Origin: Nelumbo lutea
Lineage: Eukaryota > Streptophyta > Magnoliopsida > Proteales > Nelumbonaceae
Reading direction: 5' to 3'
Assembly (NCBI GenBank): GCA_022828595.1
Contig: JAKGHH010000007.1
Location: forward strand, 60,996,727 to 61,060,726
DNA length: 64,000 bases
Below are positions 10,911 to 24,155 of the stretch, piece by piece; the first letter of the stretch is position 1; each line of letters opens with the position of its first letter. Under the pieces are notes generated by a model, which saw nothing but the letters and a program-made list of their open reading frames with translations, did no database searches and had not been told where the DNA came from. The translations under genes were made by a program, and so were the position numbers.

Positions 10911-11909
10911 GGATAGACGTGGGCATCCGATTAATTAAGAAACAAGAGGTGAGCATTGCATCACTCCAAAAGGTTTTGGGAACATTCATGTGGTGCATGA
11001 GGGAGCGTGCCGTTTCTACAAGATGGCAATTCTCTCTCAGCAACCCCATTTTGTTGTGGAGTGTAGGTACATGAAGTTTGGTGTATAATGCCATGTTGGT
11101 CCAAGTATTCTTTAAAAGATGAAGACAAGTATTCACGACCATTATCAGAATGGAAAATTTTGATGTGAATGCCAAATTGATTGCGGATCTCAGCATATAA
11201 TTTCTGGAAGATGGCAAATAATTCACTTATTTCTTTCATTAAATAGAGCCACATCATTCTTGAACAGTCATCAACAAAAATAACAAAATATCGGTATCCA
11301 TTATATGACATCACTTTATAAGGACCCCAAACATCTGAATGAATTAAAGAAAAAAGGCTCGACACACGGTTATCGACCCTAGAACGAAAGGGAACACGAT
11401 GGCGTTTCCCAAATTGACATGACTCACAATCTAAAACAGAAAGTTGACTCGATGAAGGGACTAAGGACTGCAACACTTTCAACGAAGGATGACCAAATCT
11501 ACAATGCCACTGGAGGGGAGAAATGGATGACTGAAGGGCCGTTGACGTTCGTCCACCACCATCAAGATAATACAGTCCACCGGCTTCATGCCCTCCACCA
11601 ATCTTCATCCCTGTCTTGAGATCCTGAAAAACACACATAGAAGGGTAAAATGTGATGGAGCACTTAAGGGACTTGGTCCATAAGATTAAATGGAAGCTTA
11701 GGTACATATAAAACAGAGGATAGGGATACGGGGTCTAGGTCAACATTACCAACACCACAGATAGATGATGTGGAGCCATTAGCAAGGGTAACAGATTGTG
11801 ATGTTGAGCAATGAGTGAGAGATGAAAACACACCTGGAGTTCCTGTCATGTGATCGGAGGCTCCAGAGTCAATAATCCAGGGGTTGGGTGTGGATGCCAA
11901 ACAAGCCAT
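10819..11909 (-). pseudogene. copia protease and integrase
   Basis: Frame 11664-11909 carries the aspartic protease motif WIIDSGASDHMTG. Frame 10961-11707 has the GAG-pre-integrase H-C knuckle (WHCRFGHPSLKVL, CESCQFGKRH), and the integrase core start HSDVWGPYKVMSYNGYRYF, FHSDNGREY and TPQQNGVAER. A frame change near 11050 passes to frame 10819-11226 (SLMHHMNVPKTFWSDA, LINRMP). The D-D-E core residues are visible, but the polyprotein is split by two frame changes. Confidence 0.9.
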
Positions 11910-11936
11910 ACCTGAGTGTGCAAAGGAAGCTGTGTT

Positions 11937-12960
11937 CTATTGCGACTTGGATTGAACAAACCTCTCATACTCATCCCGAGGAACACTCACCATCTCCTTG
12001 CCTGGACCATCTGAGGGAGTAGAAGGCATCGAGTTAGCTGACCGGTTCTCCTGTCTAGAGCTGAAGCTAGTGTCACTAGTCATGGCATGGTTGGCCCATG
12101 TCGAGGAAGGACCATGTAAGTCATAGCAGTAGTTAATGGTATGTCCATCCAAACCACAATGAGTACACTTCCGTGGACCCGAGCCACGTCCTCTACCACA
12201 AGCTCCCCCTGAATCTCTGCCTCCAGTATGACCACCACCGCGGATATGTGTAGATCCACCACTACCACTCCTGCCAGGCTGGGCTCCTCGAGCCCCACTT
12301 CTGCCACCTCGACCTCTTGACACTACAAATGCTGATTTATCGGAGACATTAGAGTCCATAGATCCAATGGAAGCCCTCCGAAGACGAGCAAACACCTCCT
12401 CTAAAGATGGAAGAGCAGATCCCCCTAGTATCTGGGCTTGTACTGGTTCATACTCAGACTTCAGCCCCACCAGAAACCGTGTCACATCAAGCTGCTCTCG
12501 CTGTTGCTGTTGAACTTTGACATCTGAAGTAAGAGGATGATAGACATTTAACTCATTACGGATATTCCTCACACTGGCATAGTACTCCTCAAGGCTCTGA
12601 TTTCCCTATTGCAGATTGAAGTATTCCTGATACAGTTGATATACCCTAGTGGTATTATCCTGACTTGAATACAACTTCTTAGCATGATCCCACACCTCTT
12701 TGGCTGTGTCAAGAAAAAATGAAGTTCACACTGATTTTGGGTTCCGTACTGTTCCACGACAATGTAATGATCTGTGCATCTTCCTGTTCGCAATCTTCAT
12801 ACCCCTGAGAATTAGCGGGGGGTTTCTCCTCTCTTATATGCTTCACTTTCTTCTTCGCCTTCAGAAAAACCTCTACAGACTTGGCCTAAGGGACATAATT
12901 CTCTCCATTCAGTTTAATGGAGGTCATTTGGACATTCAGGTAGTCAATAGATATCATGAC
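11937..12960 (-). pseudogene. copia gag
   Basis: The start is near 12957, where ATGATATCTATTGACTACC leads to LNVQMTSIKLNGENYVP, the usual copia gag opening; the next codon, normally W, is a stop. A second stop lies near 12607 before SLEEYYASVRNIRNELNVY. Frame 11937-12572 is open and ends with a glycine/arginine-rich tract and a CCHC zinc knuckle (CTHCGLDGHTINYCYDLHG). Gag would bind RNA and form particles. Confidence 0.85.
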
Positions 12961-13700
12961 ACTAGGTTTACTATCACTGTTATCTGCCGTTGCCGAACTC
13001 CCTTATCATTGAGTTATGAGCATTGAATTATGAGCACTACACACTGCACACTACACACAGACACTTCACCGAAATCTGCACACTGATTTCAACAGTAATA
13101 AATGCTGAGAACTGCAACACCACAAACCCTACTTACCGAAATCTGCACACTGATTTCAACAGTATTAAATGCTGAAAACTGCAACACCACAACCCCTACT
13201 CACCGAAGTCTACACACTGATTTCAGCGATATCAAATGCTGAAAACCACACTTGTAACACCACCAACCCTAATCCACAACTACAGGAAGTTTCACCATTA
13301 AGTAGACACTATTGCCCTTCGAATCACACACAAACCAGAATAAACCCTAGCATAAACCCTAGCATTACTGCAATCTGAAAACCCATCATGCGAACTGTAC
13401 TACACCTCTCATGTATTCCATAACAGAAAAATATGCATAAAAAAAACTTTACCTCATCGCCTGAAGGCCAACCACACGAAGGGCTGAGGCACCACTGCAC
13501 CACACATACCAGCCCTAACTAGGGCTTAGAAACCACAGCAACCAATCACCAACGACACAATCGGAGGCATAGGAACCTCCTAGGGAAGAGGGCGATCACT
13601 CCTTTTCAGCCCTTTTCCCAGTCTCCAACTCACAGCTGAGAAACCCAAGAGAAACCCTAATTCGAATGCGCAGAAGACAGAATTCTAGCAAGTCTGATTT

Positions 13701-13722
13701 GGTGAACCTGGCTCTGATACCA
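13701..13722 (-). promoter_or_regulatory. Primer binding site (tRNA-iMet)
   Basis: The complement of 13711-13722 reads TGGTATCAGAGC, a perfect match to the standard plant initiator-tRNA primer site, directly beside the 5' LTR. Confidence 0.95.
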
Positions 13723-14017
13723 TGTTGAAGTTTGACCTGCCCTAGAATCCTGTCTTGTTCGTTGACTGTAAAGTAAACAGCAAGAAGTAGGAGAGGAAAG
13801 AAGAAGAGAGAAAAGAGAGGAAAGAGAGAAAGGCTGGTTCGGATTAGAGAAAAGTTTTCCCTAGATTCGGCCAGACCTGTTATTATATTATTAACTTATT
13901 AGAAAAGACTTGAGTGCCCTTCTTTAAGTAAGAGGCACTCGAACTAACATAACCGTACACATCAACATTCTCAACAAGTACAAAGACTGAAATACCTCTT
14001 CACTAACACCACTAACA
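13723..14017 (-). repeat. 5' LTR of the young copia
   Basis: It starts TGTTGAAGTTTGACC and ends CACTAACA on the plus strand and is followed by the TSD copy GGGTA at 14018-14022. Confidence 0.95.
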
Positions 14018-15512
14018 GGGTATAAGTATTTGCATTGTCAAACTATGGAGGCTCATGCACAAGGCATTCATGATGCCTCAGGTCTAAGGATCATCTACAT
14101 AACTGTGATGATAGAATCGGTTATTGACAAAAGATTCCATGTAATTATTCTATTAATGGGTCAAGTTCAATGAACTTGTTCTCTAACAAGCACCCATGAC
14201 AACAGTTGACAATCATGTTCAGGATGAGTAATACAATGTTAAGAAGATATGTTGACATTGCAATTGACTATAAGGTGAGTGAAGAGGGAATCAGAAATTA
14301 ATTATGTTTGAGAAAATATGGGGTTTAAATAGAACTCTACACAATCACTTGACGTAGGAGCCAAGAGGTTAGATATGGAATTTTCTGAATTTTATCTGTA
14401 CTTGGCATTTTTAGATGGTGGGAGTATTTTGACCATTTTACATGTTGTCAATGTGGTCCAGAAAAAAGTTTGGTTTGTCTGGTAATGGTTTAACTGTGCT
14501 CAAAGTTTCATATTAATTGGCTAAGTAGTCTTGGAGTCCTAAGTTTTCTTATCACAACTTAACTGAGCCTTAATCCCAACTATTTGGAGCCAACTCTAAT
14601 TACTGATTTTCTTATGATGGTTGCAATTGCAATTATGAAATTTTCTTAGTTCTACTAAGACTAACCACCCTTATGGTGTGTATATATGTTATAAGTTAAT
14701 AATGTGGATTAATGAATAAAGCATGTTTTATGAGTCCTTATAACCTATGCTAAGAACGGTGAGTAATTTCAATAAAACCCACAGCAATTCTAGGTGCCTG
14801 TTGAGTGATTCTGAATTTTCTTCCCCTTTATTTTCCCAATATTCTCTTTAATTCTTCAAACAACCATTATAGCTCTCAACAGCCCTCAAGTTCTTCATAT
14901 TAAGAGTTCATTCAATATTCTCTTAGGCTCAGTGATTTCTTATCACCTTAAGCTGTATGTTCTCTTTCTTTTAATAACTATTCTCCTTACCATTAAAACA
15001 AATACTTCTTGGGATTGGTTGGGTTCCTATTTGGAGGATATTGTTTGACTTCCCATCTAAGAATCCTTGGCTATGTCAAGAATCAAAGTAATTCGACACA
15101 AGCATCTAGCTTTATCACAAATGTTGGATTTTCTTGTTGCATCACTTTCTCTGTCCTTGTTGACTTTACTAATTTACGTATTTGCCAAATTTCAAAATTC
15201 ATGTATAGTTGTTTTCTAATGTTCAAATATATTAATACATTTATTATTGTAGAACTTTATCCTACTAGAATTCTTGGATGCTTATTGTTCATCATCATCA
15301 TCTAAGCCTTGTCCCAACTATATGGGGTCGGCTACAAAAATCCTGTTCCTGCTATTCCCAACTATATGATTGTCATACTAGTCATATTTACCGGAAAAAT
15401 ATTAAGAATAAACTCTCTGAGCTTATGAGTTTTCAATTTTTAGTTCATCCATTTTCAGTTTATTTACTAAGCATTTTTATGAATTAATCATTAACAAGTT
15501 CTTCTCTTTCAG
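14018..15512. other. Gene-free stretch before the first LCAT4-like exon
   Basis: No exon is recognisable. It begins as the right flank of the copia insertion. Two short segments, 14570-14605 and 15300-15345, resemble the plant-wide repeat that reads GCCTTGTCCCAACTA..TGGGGTCGGCTAC, often assigned to Au-type SINEs. Bases 15500-15512 are a pyrimidine tract and AG acceptor. Confidence 0.45.
15281..15345. repeat. Au-SINE-like repeat fragment
   Basis: ATCATCATC is followed by TAAGCCTTGTCCCAACTATA and GGGGTCGGCTAC. I recognise this as a dispersed repeat common in angiosperms; the SINE assignment is from memory and the fragment lacks clear ends. Confidence 0.45.
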
Positions 15513-15695
15513 TTGATCGAATGCCCATCAATTTATGAGTTGATGGCTTGCCCTAATTTTGATTGGGAAGCAGTTCCACGTCTAGAAATATGGAGAGATA
15601 AGCTGGACAGTGATGGTAACTCTACTATTATGCTAGAGTCATATGGGCCAGAAGAAAGCATATCTATATTTAAGGAAGCCCTGACAAGTAACATG
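15513..15695 (+). CDS. LCAT4: LCAT4-like, first visible exon
   Basis: The acceptor is TTCTCTTTCAG and the donor ATG|GTGAGC. It encodes 61 residues starting LIECPSIYELMACPNFDW. The exon begins in phase 0, so a preceding coding exon must exist. Confidence 0.88.
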
Positions 15696-18600
15696 GTGAG
15701 CCATGTTCCCTTTTAATCTTTGATTACAGATTTATGTATCTTAAAGTATGTTAATTAGGAAAAATGTTTTCTCTAATTACTGTAAGATGCACATGCATAC
15801 ATGGATAAACATAGGTGGACAGGGATTTTTGTTTCCAATGCTTGACTTTGGTGCATGGGTTTACTTGTCCAAAACGAAAAGATAAACAGAAAAAAAGGAA
15901 AAGGATATTGTTTTGTTTAGGCTAATGACCTACATGATTTTGTTTCCAGATCAATTATGATGGGGTGGTTATTCCTCTACCATTCAACACAGAGATCTTG
16001 AAATGGGCTAGTGAAACTCAGAGTGTTTTATCATGTGCTAAGGTTCCCCCACAAGTTAAATTTTACAACATATATGGGACTGACAATGACACACCTCATA
16101 CTGTTTGGTAATATTTCTTTCAAACTCATGTATTTCTTGCCACATATTTTGCAGTCTTGCACAATTATGCCTCTATTTCTTTTAAATGGTATCATGTTTG
16201 TTTTTCCAAGGGATGTTTGGAAACCAACAAAATGAAATCAGCATACTAGCATATGTGACATTCATCTTGCATGTGGTTCATACTTGCAAGAGCCAAAGAT
16301 TCCATTAGCTTGTTGAGTCAGAATTGTTTAGCTAGACTTGTAGATTCAAGTGTATGGCACTAAGAGATTTGATATTCATTCATCTTGCATGTGGTTCACC
16401 TTGTACCTTGACTTAAAACCTTGTTTTATTTCTCTGCAGTTATGGGACTGAGGAAACACCTGTTAAGGACTTTAAGGAGCTACCATTCTTCAAGGTTCTC
16501 TCTCTCTCTCTTTATCCCAATAAATTTTCTCATTCCTTGATATACTGAATATTACTCATGCAATCAGATATATTTGGCTGAACTTCATAAAACATGTATA
16601 CCTTTCTATGACATCCAGATAACTAAACATGGGGGAATGGGGGAGGTTCAGCGGTTATGGAGTTGGGAGTGGAGGAGAATGGATCTAGGGGGGGGGGGAG
16701 CGGAGAATGCGGTGGACGAGGCAGAGATTAGAAAGTTCAAGATAAGGGAAGGAAAAGGGAACAGCTTTAATTCTTCAACTTTTGAAGTGGTCATTGGAAG
16801 ATTAGGCATTGATTTGGGTTGTAGAAGGAAAATATATGAGGGGCTGTTAAGGGTGATATTTTGGAGACTCCGAAAAACCCAGAGCTTTAAGCAAGTCTAA
16901 CATGGTTCTTGTTACAAAGGTTTTTTCGAGACTGAAAGATGGTATGGTAGGTGCAGGACTGACCAAAAAATACAAAAGAAGAGAAGCAAAAAGCTAGAAT
17001 TTCTTGTGTTGAGAACCCCCAAGAGGAGAAGCGATCTCTGCAGACTGGAGACAGGAACGAGATTCATCCAGCAACACAAGAGGATTTGGGAGTGGGACTG
17101 AAGGAAAGGGATGAAGTGGTAATGGGTCTGGAAGGGGGAAATGTTCAAAAAGAAGGAAGATTAGGGGGGAGGAGGATGGAAATCGAGAAGTTAGTGAATA
17201 GTCAGGTGGAAGTGGGAAAATCTCTCGGTTTGTTCTTTTTGGGAGGGGAGAGTGTGGTCAGGTAGGCAATAGAACAGTTTGAAAAAAATATATATATGAG
17301 AATAAAGAAATAAAAAAAAAAGTTGGGGAGGGAGGAGAGAAATGGGACGAAGGAGAGGGAAGGGAAGAGGGGGGGGGGGGATGTTCGGAAGTTTAATTTA
17401 GTAGAGTATGGGAGGGGGGTGGCAGAACCAATGTGGCTAACCTGGAATGTGAGGGGTCCTGGAGCTGGTAGAAGTTGGTGGCAGCTGCGGCCAAATCCAT
17501 TGCAGATTGTTTTATGATTTTTCCAGAGCTTCTCTCAGCATTGATAGAAGATTTAGGAGTTTGATTCTGGGAGGGGGTGGGAATTCAAAATTGTAATCTG
17601 GAAAATTAAATTTTGCTCCAGTTCTACTTAGTCTCAGGTGGGGCGCTATCTTATCAGCTACCTAGATTGCACTCTTTTTTCCTTTTAATGAAATTTGTTT
17701 TTACTTATAAAAATGTTTTACAATACCTGTATTAGCAAAGTAATATGCAGCTTTGAGCCTACGAACATTTTATTTTCCAATTGTTCCATGTATTATTTTT
17801 TAGCTCCTAACAATTTATTTATTTATTTTTACGATAAGAAATTATTGGCATGGTTGTGTTAGTTTCAGTCACTTCCCCATCTTGATAAATGAAGTGGTAA
17901 AGGATTTCTTTTTCCCAACTTGTAGGGGTTTAAGGCAAGGGGACCCACTTTCTTCTTTCCTCTTCACGTTGTTAGTTGATGTGTTAAGTAGAATGATTTC
18001 AAAGGTTGATAGGGAAAATTTAATAAGTGGTTGGAAAGTAGATAGGCTTGTAGTGTCAGTTACCCCTATTCAATTTGCAGATGATATTCTAGTTTTCAGT
18101 GAAAGAGGGGACCTTGAGAAGGCAAGGAATCTAAAGACTATGGTGAAAAGGTTTGAAAGAATGTCCAATCTGAGAGTTAACCTTGAAAAGAGCAGTGTGG
18201 CAGGGATAAATTTGGATAATAGAGTGGTGGAGGCAATTGCAGGATGTTTAGAGTGCTCTGTAGTTACTTGGCCTATGACCTACCTGGGACTTCTTTTAGG
18301 GGCAAACCGTAGGGAGAATAGTTTCTGGTGTCCAGTATCAGAGAAGTTAGAGAAGCAATTGGCTGTGTGGAAGATGGATTATATTTCTTTTAGGGGTAGG
18401 ATTACCCTGATTAGAGCCACCCTGTCTAACCTACCAACCTACTTCTTGTCCGTCTTTAGGATCCCCTCTAAGGAAGCTGGGAAGCTAGAAAAGTTGATGA
18501 GGGATTTCTTGTGAGAACTGAGAGAGAGTAGAAAGGATCATCTGGTGAAGTGGGAGGTGGTGTGCAGAAGTAAAGAGGAGGGAGGTTTGGGAATACAGAA

Positions 18601-21600
18601 TATGGAATTATTGGGAAATGGTTATGGAGATGGCCATAGAGAGAGCTAGACTGTGGCATGAGGTGATAAGATGTTCATGGTTAATTGGAGAATGGATAGG
18701 ATGCTGGGGTTTCTCGGTGGGCAACTTTGGCAACACCTTGGAAGGCAATTCACAGTGTTCTCCCTCAACTTTACAAAATTCTCAGGTATGATGTTTGTAT
18801 TGGTAATTCGGTTCTTTTTTGGGAAGATATTTGTGTCGAAGAGGCTCCTCCTTTGAAGGACCTCTTTTCGTCTTTGTTCACTATCTCTTGATATAAGAGA
18901 GCTTGTGTCAAAATTCTGTTCTCCCTTGGAATCTCCCCTGACACCAGTTTGGGATTTCGGTTTTCAGGGAGGTGTAAGGGATGAGGAAATTGTGAGTCTA
19001 ACCCGCTTGTTGAGTACCCTTGAAAAAGTTTATTTGGATCCCACAGAGCCAGATAAAAGTTTTTTGACTCTTGTGCCTTTGGGTAGGTTTTCTTGCGCTT
19101 CTTTCTTTAAGGGCCTTTGTCGTCATGTGTCTACTCAGTCTTTCCCCTTTAAAGAGGTCTGGTGTAGGCCTGTTCCCCTAATGTTTTGGCATTCTGTTAG
19201 GAAGTGTTTTATGGGAAAGTAAACACGGATAATCTACAAAGGAGAAGGCCCTATCTTTGCATCTCACCTGATTGGTGCACTCTTTGCAGATCCCATAGTG
19301 AGGATTGTTATCATTACTAATTTCCTGTATAGTTAAGCAGATTTGTAGGATTGGCTCTTCCTGATCTTTGGATGCAGGTGAAATAGACCAGTAGAAGTAA
19401 GCTTGCTTTTTGACCCTTCTATCTTTTCTTGGCACCAATGAAGAGAAAGAATAATGTGGAGGGTTAGAAGAGCAGCCTTGCTTTGGACAGTGTGGGAAGA
19501 AAGGAATGCTAGAATATTCCAAGAGAAGGAGAGAAGCCAACAAGAGTTGAAGGACTATATGCTGTATAGGGCTATCTCATGGCTAAAATCTTTGGATTTA
19601 TTTCAGCAGTTTTCTTTCAATGATCTGTGGAAGCATTGGGCAGCAGTGGCAAGTAGTTCCTCGTTAAAGATAAAGGCGCAGATGAGCTGGGTACAACCAC
19701 CTGAAGGTTTTATGAAGTTAAATTTTGATGGTAGCATTCAGGGCAATCCGGGTTATTCTGGGATGGGAGGAGTTGCAAGGAATGAAAGTGGCATGACATG
19801 AAACTTTATATTTCATGTTGTGTTTCTATCCTCTTCCCTAATAAAATCTCTCATTTATCAAAATAAAAAATTATTTGCATGTTGTGTTTTTACAAATGTC
19901 ATCACATGAAACTTTATAAGTACTACTTTATTTGGAATAGTGAAATATTTCACAAGGTATCTAGGGTATCAGCATATTGGATGGGATGCTCATGTCTTTG
20001 GGAACAAGTCAGGTTTGGTATCGGTAAGGACCACCTGAGCTTAATCCTGTTATAGTTTCCTTCTACCCTGCCACGTGAAAAAAAAAAAAAAAGAATTAAT
20101 ACCAAATACAACCTAAGCATTAGCAAAAACCATTACCTGCAGCACCCCATGAAGATGAGATAGTGGCATCAGACATTAACTTGACTATCCAAAGGATATA
20201 AAATTCAAACTAGGGTAATGGAGGAGGAAGGTTTCTTACCAGCAACAAAATGGAGGAGAGAAGGGGAAGTAGAAGCCAAGAAATTCTGTGTTAAAGAAGC
20301 TAGGAACAATGGAAGGCGGGCATTAAAAGTCAGAGAAGAGAAAAGAGCCACCATTTTTGTAGTAGAGGAGACAATAAAACAGTGTTGGAAGAGTTCAGTG
20401 GGTGTAAGTGGAAAAAGGTATGAGGTTGAAATCAGGAGAAATGTGAAAGGTTGGTTTGTAGTGATCATGAAAATTTTTGTTGATAATAACAGATGAGTGT
20501 GCCGGAGAGGAGGCAAAGAATAGGGTGGAGATTGTTTGCAGACTTATTACAGGGGACACTGTTGAAAGTGGAAGAAAGACAGGTACCAAGATTGCACAGT
20601 GGCCCAGAGATAAGTGATGATTGGCCTTATAGGGAGGAATTGAAGGAGGAAAAAACTAAAAGAAGAAGTTCTGCAAGTTACTGTGTTTAGTTCTACCAGA
20701 AGTCAGAAGATGTATGGGCAAAGAGTTTGATTTGAACAGCATCTAAAAAATTTGCAGATTAAGTCAGAAGCCTTAATCCCCAGAACTGGGCTTCTGTTTG
20801 AGGATGCCACTTGGGAATCAAATTCATAATTCAGCAGTCATATCCTGGTTTCAACCTTGTGGACAAGGTTGTTTTTTAGGAGAGGGCGATTGGTGAGACC
20901 ACAGGGCTCTCTTTCACATGTACTCAGGCCCAGACCTTGGCCCATGTGAGTAGCCCACAGACCACAGGCACAACATCCATCGCATGTTTGGTTTGCTTTG
21001 TCTACACCAGAAGGCAGGACATGTCAGCCAATTAGTTAGAATCTCCATGTGGGAAGTCAGAATCGGTTAGAATATTGGTAATGAGTAATGATTTTAATAA
21101 GCCATATATAGAAAATGTGGGGAAGGGAAGGTTATGTAAGTTTGAACCCTATTTTCCTTTCTTCCTTCATTTCTTCTTCTTGTAGGAGGTGAACCCCCTC
21201 GAAGTGGTTTCTGTGTTGGGCAGTGACCCAACACATTTTCTCCCAGCAGTGTTCTAAGGGTGTTTTCATGTGTAAGACTTGAGGAAATTTGTAGTGAAAG
21301 TGCACTGAGGCACAAATACAAAGTTTGGCACTCCATGTGAAGCTTGATCTCATGAACATCTTGCATCATGTTAAGAAAATGTAAACTTCATCTTTATTTT
21401 TGCTTAATTTCTAGGTCTAACAAGGATTATGAAAGTCCAGTTCAGTTGCTCAGAAAAACACAAAAAAAAACTAGTAAAAAGAGAAAACAAAAATAACTAC
21501 CAAGCTTTATTGAAGAAATTCCTTTTTTGTCGGATACAGACGGGAGTATTGATGAGTACCATTGGATCACCATAGAGGGAGATTCACAGATTGTGATAGG

Positions 21601-24113
21601 ATTGTTAGTGAAAGATAAAGAATGCATTTTGAGGCCTAGGACATTTCTATTCAAAGAGAACCTCTCATTAGATTGTCTTCATGGATTGGATAATGTGATT
21701 GCTGATGGTTTAGTAAGAGATGGAATATCATGGAGTGGACTGCATTAGGGTATTTTGCTTGCTGAACTTGAGAACTATTTCTATGTGTTTGTATGGGTGA
21801 CCTGGCCCCTCGTAATCCTGACTTGTATTTTTTCTAATGGGTTCATGGGCTTTACCGAAGCATCTCAGTGGGATAGAATGATAATACTTTATGTAGGTTC
21901 CACGTTTTGATAAACAACTGTACATCTTGATGTCTATTTGCAAATTTTCAGGCTAAATACATATGCGTTGATGGTGATGGAACAGTTCCAACAGAATCAG
22001 CTATGGTATGTAATCTTATTTATTTATTTATTTTTGATAAGTATATGGTATATAGGCTTCATTCTATTTGATAAACCAACACTAAAAAACACCTATAATG
22101 TCTGTTCCTCTATTTTGTATATGTTTGGGGAAAGGAACTGCATTTCATTAACTTTTCACAGTTTTCTATTGCTCTGGATTCCTTCAAAATTGTTTTTCTG
22201 TTTCTGTTGATTCAGCATAATATGTAAACCATTAATAAGTAAATGGAGATATTTAAATTGATGATAAAATCTGTAAACCATTTAGTGTTTTTTCCTTTTC
22301 TTGAGGTCCTTTGTTGCTCATGGAAGATGAGTGTGTTTGTCTTCCTCTTGTAAATCTTCTATTGATGATTTAATGAAAGTGTTATTGATAAAAAAAAATC
22401 GTGAAATATTTAATATACTGAAAAAATTGTGAGGAACTTCTCCACACTATGAGAGCAAACTAAAAGTAAAATCATTGGAGAGGAGATAAGAGCTGAACCA
22501 AGACCATACTTGAGCAAATATGGTGGAAGAGGTGGATAGAAGCTCTTGGATTTTTATGGGATCACTCAACAAAAACTAATAGTAAAACTGTAAAAGGATT
22601 AGTAATGCACCCCAATCAGCGATCCGTATAAGGCTTTGCACACAGGATTTTTGTCTAGTAGCAGAATCCACGAGATTATGGTACATAGTTCATCAGTCGT
22701 GCAATTTGTGGATCACTGATGTAGCTCCATGATATTTCTATTTTAGTTCATCAATAGCAGTGTTCTTTTCTTCTTTTTTAGACAGAAAAAATGCTAGTAA
22801 ATCAGTAGTTACAATGCTAAATGCAGGATTTGATCCAAGGTCTGGGTTTAAAACCCCCCAAAATTTTACGAAACATGCTGGCAAAAATAATGAAAACAAT
22901 AATAATTTTGAAATAAAGAATAAGCTTTGCTAATGCGGCCAATTAGCAGTTTACTGGATGAGGAATGCTTTGGATTGGAAACGTGTTCAATCCTCCAGTC
23001 AACATAATCCCTGTACCCCATGTTTTATTGTTATTTTCTTGATTGATATTGAAAAGTAGAAATCCAATGAACATCAAAATATTTATTCCATTCTCATGCA
23101 AATCTATTTTTTTAATATATATGTTGCCCTTGTTCCAGAGTAGGGAGAACATGCAGGAATAAGAGCAAATAGGGTGGAATTGTACCATGGATGGAATTGA
23201 TCTGTTATTGAAAAAAAGAAACTTGAGAGTTGAGAGCAAGGCTTTAAAAGGCTAAAGGCGTAGTTGAGGCATAATGGCCCAAAAAGGCGAGGTGTAAGCC
23301 TCAAAGCCTAAGGAAAAATTAGTTGAAGTTTATAAATTGAATAAAATAACATATAATATACCAAATTAGAATGATAAAAAGGTATAAATATCCATGAATT
23401 AGAAGTTTATAAGCAATAAGTTTCAGTGTTTAAGCATTAAATAAAATAATAACTAATCAATTAATAGTCATAAATATTTTATATTTTCATGTCTCAAGAT
23501 GTAAAGTTCTCAAATTATTTATATGGCCAATTTAAAAGAAAGAAAACATATGAAGAATAATCCATATAATTGATATTAGATTTATGGTCATCGAATGGTT
23601 TAGAAGAAAGGAAATAACGTAGTTGGTTTGATCTATGCAAAAAAAAACAATAAAAAGAAAAAAAAATCATTAAGAGAAACTAATTACTTAATTGGCCCTT
23701 TTTGCATTGAACTCTCCTAAAACACTGAGAGAAACCAATGGAACTTGATTTGCCCTATTAGTTTTTCATTTTTACTCTTTTCATTTGGCCTATAATTATT
23801 GAAGTGCTTCTTCCATATGTTTTGAACTATAAAAATGCATAAAATATACATTTTTTTTGCATTAAATCATTGATAATTGAGGTTTATGCCTAGGGATACA
23901 AGTCAGGCAGGTTGGGCCGGGTTTATGGTCAACCAGGCCCAACCCTGAAATTTGGGCTTAAGTCTCAAGCCCGATGTCAAGTCCGATCCTCCCAACCTGA
24001 GCCCAGCCCGCATTTTAATTTGATGCACTTGGGTTGGGCTTAGGCCCGGGCTGGGCTTGAGTTGGTCAATGAACCCACTCTAAAATAATACATGTATGTA
24101 TGCGTCTATGAAA

Positions 24114-24155
<42 letters not shown>

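Larger units (their letters stand above)
8456..14017 (-). mobile_element. Complete Ty1/copia retrotransposon
   Basis: Two near-identical LTRs (8456-8753 and 13723-14017) enclose a full copia coding order on the minus strand: gag, protease, integrase, RT, RNase H. The flanking TSD is GGGTA (8451-8455, 14018-14022). A tRNA-Met primer site abuts the right LTR and a polypurine tract abuts the left one. I count 8 substitutions and two small indels between the LTRs, so the insertion is young on a genome scale. Stops and frameshifts in gag, integrase and at the RT active site make it non-autonomous. It lies in sequence immediately upstream of the visible LCAT4-like exons. Confidence 0.95.
17840..19888 (+). 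mobile_element. 5'-truncated LINE with imperfect TSD
   Basis: Flanks AATTATTGGCATGGTTGTGT (17840-17859) and AATTATTTGCATGTTGTGT (19869-19887) match except for one change and one indel. The insert starts in RT just before the ILINEVV box, runs through RT, zf-RVT and the start of RNase H, and ends with AATAAAATCTC and an A-rich tail. It is in sense orientation within the LCAT4-like intron. Confidence 0.85.
16495..21951 (+). other. Transposon-filled intron of the LCAT4-like gene
   Basis: This 5457-bp intron holds at least three sense-strand LINE pieces (16.63-17.72, 17.86-19.87 and 20.2-21.75 kb). Splice borders are intact. The sense orientation brings LINE poly(A) signals into the transcript, so premature polyadenylation is a possible effect. 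Confidence 0.8.

Noticed and set aside
20218..20690. A nested host gene inside the LCAT4-like intron
   Set aside because: The basic, tryptophan-spaced sequence fits a LINE ORF1 better, and LINE pieces surround it; kept only as a low-confidence pseudogene.
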